Below are positions 60,398-64,000 of a stretch of 64,000 bases of DNA, one piece after another. Source of the stretch: Chryseobacterium sp. ISL-80 (GTDB taxonomy: Bacteria > Bacillota > Bacilli > Bacillales > Cytobacillaceae); assembly GCA_018613055.1 (NCBI GenBank), contig JAGGQZ010000008.1:62001-126000 (forward strand). Reading direction: 5' to 3'. The notes beneath the pieces were generated by a model. The model was not told the DNA's origin. It did no database searches and saw only the letters and a list, made by a program, of their open reading frames with translations. The translations under genes were made by a program, and so were the position numbers. Every line of letters begins with the position of its first letter. Position 1 is the stretch's first letter.

Positions 60398-61684
60398 TTA
60401 GGCTACGACTCCGCGCTCATTGCTGAACTTCTCGTACAATTTATGTTCCATAATTTCTTTTAAGATTTGGACGCCATTCCAGACGTCAGTGTAAGAAGTG
60501 TATAGTGCCACAGGTGCCAGGCGGACAATGTTCGGAGCGCGGAAATCAGGTATGATCCCTTTTTCCTTCAAAGCCTTGCAGATTCTCGCTGCTTCTTTAT
60601 GCTCCAGACTGACATGGCCACCTCTTTTGAAATCCTCTGCCGGACTGCCAATCTTGAAGCCAGCATCGCCAAGCTCATGCTGAATCAGATCCATTAAATA
60701 TTGATTGATCCTCAATGATTTTTCGCGGATATTCTCGATTCCGGCTTCAGCGAACATTTCAAGAGAACCTAGCAAAGGTGCCAGGCTCAATACATGTGGT
60801 GTTCCAATCTGGTAGGCGCCGGCATTTTCAGCAGGAGTCAGGACATGTTCCATATCAAACTGTTTGTCTTTCCTCGAACCGAACCAGCCGGCAAGTCCAG
60901 GCTTTGTGCCAAAATACTTTGAATTCACATAGAGACCGGCAACGGCCCCGGGACCTCCATTCAGGTGTTTATAATTGCACCAGTAAGCAAAATCGACTCC
61001 CCAATCAGAGAATGAATGCGGAATGGCGCCGATGGAATGGCAGCCATCGAATCCGATCAGGATCCCACGTTCATGGGCAGCTCTCGTCAACCGCTCCATA
61101 TCAAGGATTTGACCGCTGCGGTATAAAACCGTCGGCAGGACGACAAGCGCAATTTCCTCCGTCATCGCCTCAATGATATCGTCCTCATCGAGGAACCTTC
61201 CATCCCTGCTTCTCACCCTGATTAAATGTGTATCCGGGTCTAATCCGTGAATCCTGAGCTGGCTTTGCAGCGCATAGATATCAGAGGGAAAATTCAATTC
61301 GTCAGCAAGGATCTTCGTTCTTTTGCCCTCTGGTTTATAAAAAGTAGCAACCAGCTGATGCAGGTTGATCGTTGTGGATCCGCTTACAATTACCTCATCT
61401 GCTGAAGCACCGACCAGCGGAGCCGTCAATTCTCCAAGTTTTTCAGATAAATAGAACCACGGATGCTTGCCATCCATCCAGCCATCGATCCCAAGCTCGC
61501 GCCAATCAGCCAATGATTCAAGCAGTGTTTGTTCAGCCCGCTTCGAAAGAAGACCAAGCGAATTTCCATCAAGGTAAATCGACCCCGGCTTCAGGTAAAA
61601 CTCATCCCGAAAACGAGCGAGTAAATCACCGCTGTCAAGCTGTGCAGCAAATTCCGCACCAGGTTCAAAAGAATAAGACCTCAT
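60398..61684 (-). CDS. kynU: Kynureninase KynU
   Basis: A PLP enzyme of 428 residues that splits kynurenine into anthranilate and alanine. [12 protein letters not shown] near the N-terminus, [25 protein letters not shown] and [13 protein letters not shown] (PLP lysine) are family motifs. I use the third of three consecutive ATGs (61684), eight bases after GGGAG. The longer open frame, to 61741, would begin inside the -35 box of the promoter at 61719-61748, so it is unlikely. First gene of kynU-kynA-kynB. Confidence 0.92.
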   Translation of the reverse strand: MRSYSFEPGAEFAAQLDSGDLLARFRDEFYLKPGSIYLDGNSLGLLSKRAEQTLLESLADWRELGIDGWMDGKHPWFYLSEKLGELTAPLVGASADEVIVSGSTTINLHQLVATFYKPEGKRTKILADELNFPSDIYALQSQLRIHGLDPDTHLIRVRSRDGRFLDEDDIIEAMTEEIALVVLPTVLYRSGQILDMERLTRAAHERGILIGFDGCHSIGAIPHSFSDWGVDFAYWCNYKHLNGGPGAVAGLYVNSKYFGTKPGLAGWFGSRKDKQFDMEHVLTPAENAGAYQIGTPHVLSLAPLLGSLEMFAEAGIENIREKSLRINQYLMDLIQHELGDAGFKIGSPAEDFKRGGHVSLEHKEAARICKALKEKGIIPDFRAPNIVRLAPVALYTSYTDVWNGVQILKEIMEHKLYEKFSNERGVVA

Positions 61685-61718
61685 CATCATCTCTCCCATC
61701 CCATTTGCAACTAGAGAA

Positions 61719-61748
61719 ATCGTAACAAAGAACAGAAGCAAGCGTCAA
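61719..61748 (-). promoter_or_regulatory. Promoter of the kyn operon
   Basis: On the minus strand TTGACG, 18 bp, then TACGAT with an upstream TGT (extended -10). The implied start point is about 25 nt before the kynU ATG cluster. I see no TRAP or T-box leader. Confidence 0.5.
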
Positions 61749-61771
61749 CAAATGGTCTGATAATTCTTAAA

Positions 61772-61802
61772 AACTAAAACAGCCCCAATTTCTGAGGCTG
61801 TT
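61772..61802 (-). terminator. Terminator of the DoxX-like gene
   Basis: AACAGCC and GGCTGTT pair and TTTTAGTTTTT follows on the minus strand. Confidence 0.75.
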
Positions 61803-61811
61803 ACGCAGTCC

Positions 61812-62807
61812 TTATGCAAATCGATAATAAATCAATACAAATGCGGATAATACAAAAATGAAGTTCAAGAAGATAAACACGAATTGATCCACTTTTGTCT
61901 TGTGCAGCTTGATTGGCGGATTGTAGAAGGATACGCCTTCGATGATGAAAATAATCAGGACGATATGGATCATGAAATGGCCGATGACTTCTGTGAATCC
62001 GAATAGCATGGTTGTCAGGATAAAGATGGTGGTGACGACAAAACCGAGCACCCGGTTCAGGATTCCGACTACGAGCAAATAGCCGACGACGAATTCGACA
62101 AATGCGGCCATGACAATGAAAGCCGCAGGTTCAAATCCGAAAGTTGGCACATGGTGGTTCGCGACGATATCCAGCGACATTGTCGGATACACCCATTTTT
62201 CAACAGCGACCCAGCAAAGGGAGAGCCCTGTGCCTAAATACAGAAACGGGAAACCTACTTTTTCCAGCTTTGTTTTGCCAACAAGCAGGACGCCAATGAT
62301 CGCTACATAAAAGCCGTAGTCAAGCATATAGAAAATGCCATGATTAACAGTGACCATAATGAATAAAATGAGTAAAAGTGATGCACCAAACTTTGTTGCG
62401 ATATGATGCGGCACTAGTAGCAGGCCAATTGCCACCCATGCTAAAATCGTCATTAATGTGTTGTCAATATGAAATTCAGGTGCGAACAAGGTGCCATTTG
62501 TGACCTGGATGATCAATGCAGCTGCTGTCCCATATTTTAAAATATATCTTGAATATTTCCTGAAACCTGACAGGAAATCATCCCACTTCTTGATCAGCGG
62601 CCATTGTGCCATTTTTGGGATAAACAGTGTTAATAATGCGAGGACGACTGCTGCCAGTAAGGCCAGGCCCATGAATAATGGAGATAAGATATTTTCAATG
62701 GTTTCCTTCTTTGGTGCTACCTCGGTGAACCATTTTACGTGAGCATTTGTATAGAAGGGTGTTAGAATGAATCCTAACCCGATGATGATTTGTAATAGTT
62801 TTTTCAT
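61812..62807 (-). CDS. DoxX-like membrane protein with signal peptide
   Basis: A 331-residue protein: a cleavable-looking signal (MKKLLQIIIGLGFILTPFYTNA), a short outside segment starting HVKWF, then eight or nine TM helices. The part near 200-275 (VGKTKLEKVGFPFLYLGTGL, EFVVGYLLVVGILNRVLGF) resembles DoxX/terminal-oxidase-associated membrane proteins. Role unknown; a link to respiration or thiol redox balance is only a family hint. The ribosome site is AGGAGG. Monocistronic. Confidence 0.7.
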   Translation of the reverse strand: MKKLLQIIIGLGFILTPFYTNAHVKWFTEVAPKKETIENILSPLFMGLALLAAVVLALLTLFIPKMAQWPLIKKWDDFLSGFRKYSRYILKYGTAAALIIQVTNGTLFAPEFHIDNTLMTILAWVAIGLLLVPHHIATKFGASLLLILFIMVTVNHGIFYMLDYGFYVAIIGVLLVGKTKLEKVGFPFLYLGTGLSLCWVAVEKWVYPTMSLDIVANHHVPTFGFEPAAFIVMAAFVEFVVGYLLVVGILNRVLGFVVTTIFILTTMLFGFTEVIGHFMIHIVLIIFIIEGVSFYNPPIKLHKTKVDQFVFIFLNFIFVLSAFVLIYYRFA

Positions 62808-63033
62808 AAGTAAAACCTCCTGTGGCTAAGTAAACACTATCGATATAGTAATAATACAGGGTGATTTAGAGATTTTTTCATCAGAGTTATGAACGTTTTG
62901 TGAAATAATTCACAATTAATCGATTTAACCGGTTTGCTAATTAGGTTTCACATTTCTCTGCGCCGCTATGCTTTTTAATTATGTAGGAATGGGTATATTG
63001 AAGATGAGGAATAAAGGATGGTGACCATCAGCT

Positions 63034-64000
63034 TTGAGACGATTATTTTCGCTTCTGATTATCGGGGCTTTGGCTTATTTTTCATGGCCATATCTAACAG
63101 AAAATAAAGAAGTTATAAAAAACGAAATAGAAAACCTAAAAGAAAATCCGGAGCTTGCTTCTGCACTGGAAAAGCTCAATAGTGGAATCAACCAGCTGAT
63201 CTGGCAGGTCAATGAAAAAAAAGAAGAATTGACACAAGATGAGAAGATTTTGCCTAAAGTATCTAAGCCCGAGCTGGAAACACCTTCTGAGAAAACCTTC
63301 ACCATCCACAATATTGGAATCGGTGATGGAAAGGGAGATGTGGAAAAACAGCTTGGCGCTCCGAAACGGGTTTCCGTCAATGAATACGGAACAGAGTGGC
63401 ATGCCTATCATGAAAATTTCCAGAACTTCATCATGGTCTCCTACAGCAAAGATGGAACAGTGAATGCTCTGTTTACCAACCAGGAGCTGATTGCTGCCAA
63501 AAACGGAATCAAATATGGGGCTTCGAAAGAGACCGTCCGCCAGACACTTGGGGAACCACTGGGTGAAATCAGGAAAGGGCTTGTCTATTACCAGTTCCAG
63601 AAGGACCAGGACTATGACGTCTACAATATCGATGACAGCTATGTAACTGTTTTTTACGATAAACACAGGAATAACACCGTAACAGCCATCCAGATTATCA
63701 GCGAAAAACTGGAGCAAAGTAAGGCAGGATTTTATACGGAAGCGAGTGACGCATTGAAGGAAGGTTTTGAATACCAGCTATTCGATTTGACGAATGCATC
63801 AAGGGTCGTTCATGGTTTAGGCATCCTGACATGGGACGATCCAGTCAGGGTGACAGCCCGCAGGCACAGTGCCGATATGGCGGAGAACTCGTATTTCAGC
63901 CACACGAATCCCGAAGGCCAGTCACCTTTTGACAGGATGGCTGAAGACGATATTGCCTTTTCCGTCGCCGGGGAAAATCTCGCATACGGACAATTCAGCA
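63034..64000 (+). CDS. YlbC-like CAP-domain protein, cut by the window edge
   Basis: An open frame runs from a probable TTG at 63034 (GGTGA nine bases upstream) to the window end, about 322 residues so far. A signal anchor (RRLFSLLIIGALAYFSWPYL) precedes a charged linker, a CAP-associated domain of two repeats (IGIGDGKGDVEKQLGAPKR and IKYGASKETVRQTLGEPLG) and a CAP/SCP domain beginning FDLTNASRVVHGLGILTWDD, with HSADMAENSYFSHTNPEGQSPFDRM. This matches B. subtilis YlbC. The protein is probably held outside the membrane; function unknown. The 3' end is missing. Confidence 0.82.
   Translation, partial: MRRLFSLLIIGALAYFSWPYLTENKEVIKNEIENLKENPELASALEKLNSGINQLIWQVNEKKEELTQDEKILPKVSKPELETPSEKTFTIHNIGIGDGKGDVEKQLGAPKRVSVNEYGTEWHAYHENFQNFIMVSYSKDGTVNALFTNQELIAAKNGIKYGASKETVRQTLGEPLGEIRKGLVYYQFQKDQDYDVYNIDDSYVTVFYDKHRNNTVTAIQIISEKLEQSKAGFYTEASDALKEGFEYQLFDLTNASRVVHGLGILTWDDPVRVTARRHSADMAENSYFSHTNPEGQSPFDRMAEDDIAFSVAGENLAYGQFS

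Noticed and set aside
61685-61741. Longer kynU start adding 19 residues
   Set aside because: That start would fall within the -35 region of the candidate promoter and has no ribosome site.

Overview
The window looks like chromosomal DNA of a low-GC, endospore-type Bacillaceae bacterium (Bacillus, Mesobacillus or a close relative). The grounds are AT-rich intergenic DNA, strong AAGGAGG-type ribosome sites, frequent GTG and TTG starts, SAM-I riboswitches, CcpA cre boxes, a cytochrome bd with a CydS-like micro-subunit, HemY-type haem synthesis and PAS kinases of the sporulation-kinase kind. The genus is an inference from gene content only. No phage, transposase, rRNA or CRISPR array is visible. 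The only tRNA trace is a 3'-end fragment near the left edge that may be an old integration scar.

Layout. 0.4-7.2 kb: nitronate monooxygenase, then a C4-dicarboxylate module (malic enzyme, DctP symporter with a cre box, divergent DctS-DctR two-component system). 7.4-9.6 kb: polysaccharide deacetylase, MarR regulator, an unlisted 35-residue membrane peptide and a MEDS-domain protein. 9.8-15.8 kb: a permease/binding-protein fusion ABC importer of the betaine/choline/ergothioneine family, two aldo/keto reductases (one frameshifted) and a MATE exporter. 16.1-34.2 kb: a large beta-1,3-glucan utilisation locus, all on the minus strand: secreted GH16 with four carbohydrate-binding modules, intracellular GH30, a GH94/149/161-like phosphorylase, GH1, cytoplasmic GH16, an AraC-type response regulator, a YesM-type kinase and an LplABC-type oligosaccharide importer with a cre box. 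34.8-43.1 kb: ZIP metal transporter, methionine aminopeptidase, a metNIQ operon behind two tandem SAM-I riboswitches, an M20 amidohydrolase and BrnQ. 43.1-51.9 kb: small hydrophilic proteins, two acidic lipoproteins, a luciferase-like oxidoreductase, cydA-cydB-cydS, a PAP2 phosphatase and a small SET-domain protein. 52-64 kb: PAS kinase, HemY, an ABC exporter with a TetR regulator and twin operators, the kynU-kynA-kynB tryptophan-degradation operon, a DoxX-like protein and the start of a YlbC-like CAP-domain protein.

How the genes work together. In the glucan locus the secreted GH16 would cut polymer outside, the ATPase-less importer would bring in oligosaccharides, and the signal-less GH16, GH30, GH1 and phosphorylase would finish the job in the cytoplasm, partly by phosphorolysis. 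A sensor kinase and AraC-type regulator sit between the importer and the enzymes. The dct module couples dicarboxylate uptake to malate decarboxylation. The kyn operon turns tryptophan into anthranilate.

The most unusual non-coding feature is a set of intergenic tandem arrays: ten 52-bp units with no indel (26339-26858), roughly 21-bp arrays at 15955-16119, 55239-55363 and 58000-58104, and 52/53-bp units at 39703-39850. There are also two MITE-like elements sharing a core. The 52-bp array lies between the regulators and the enzyme operon of the glucan locus and can fold into alternative hairpins. Its function is unknown.
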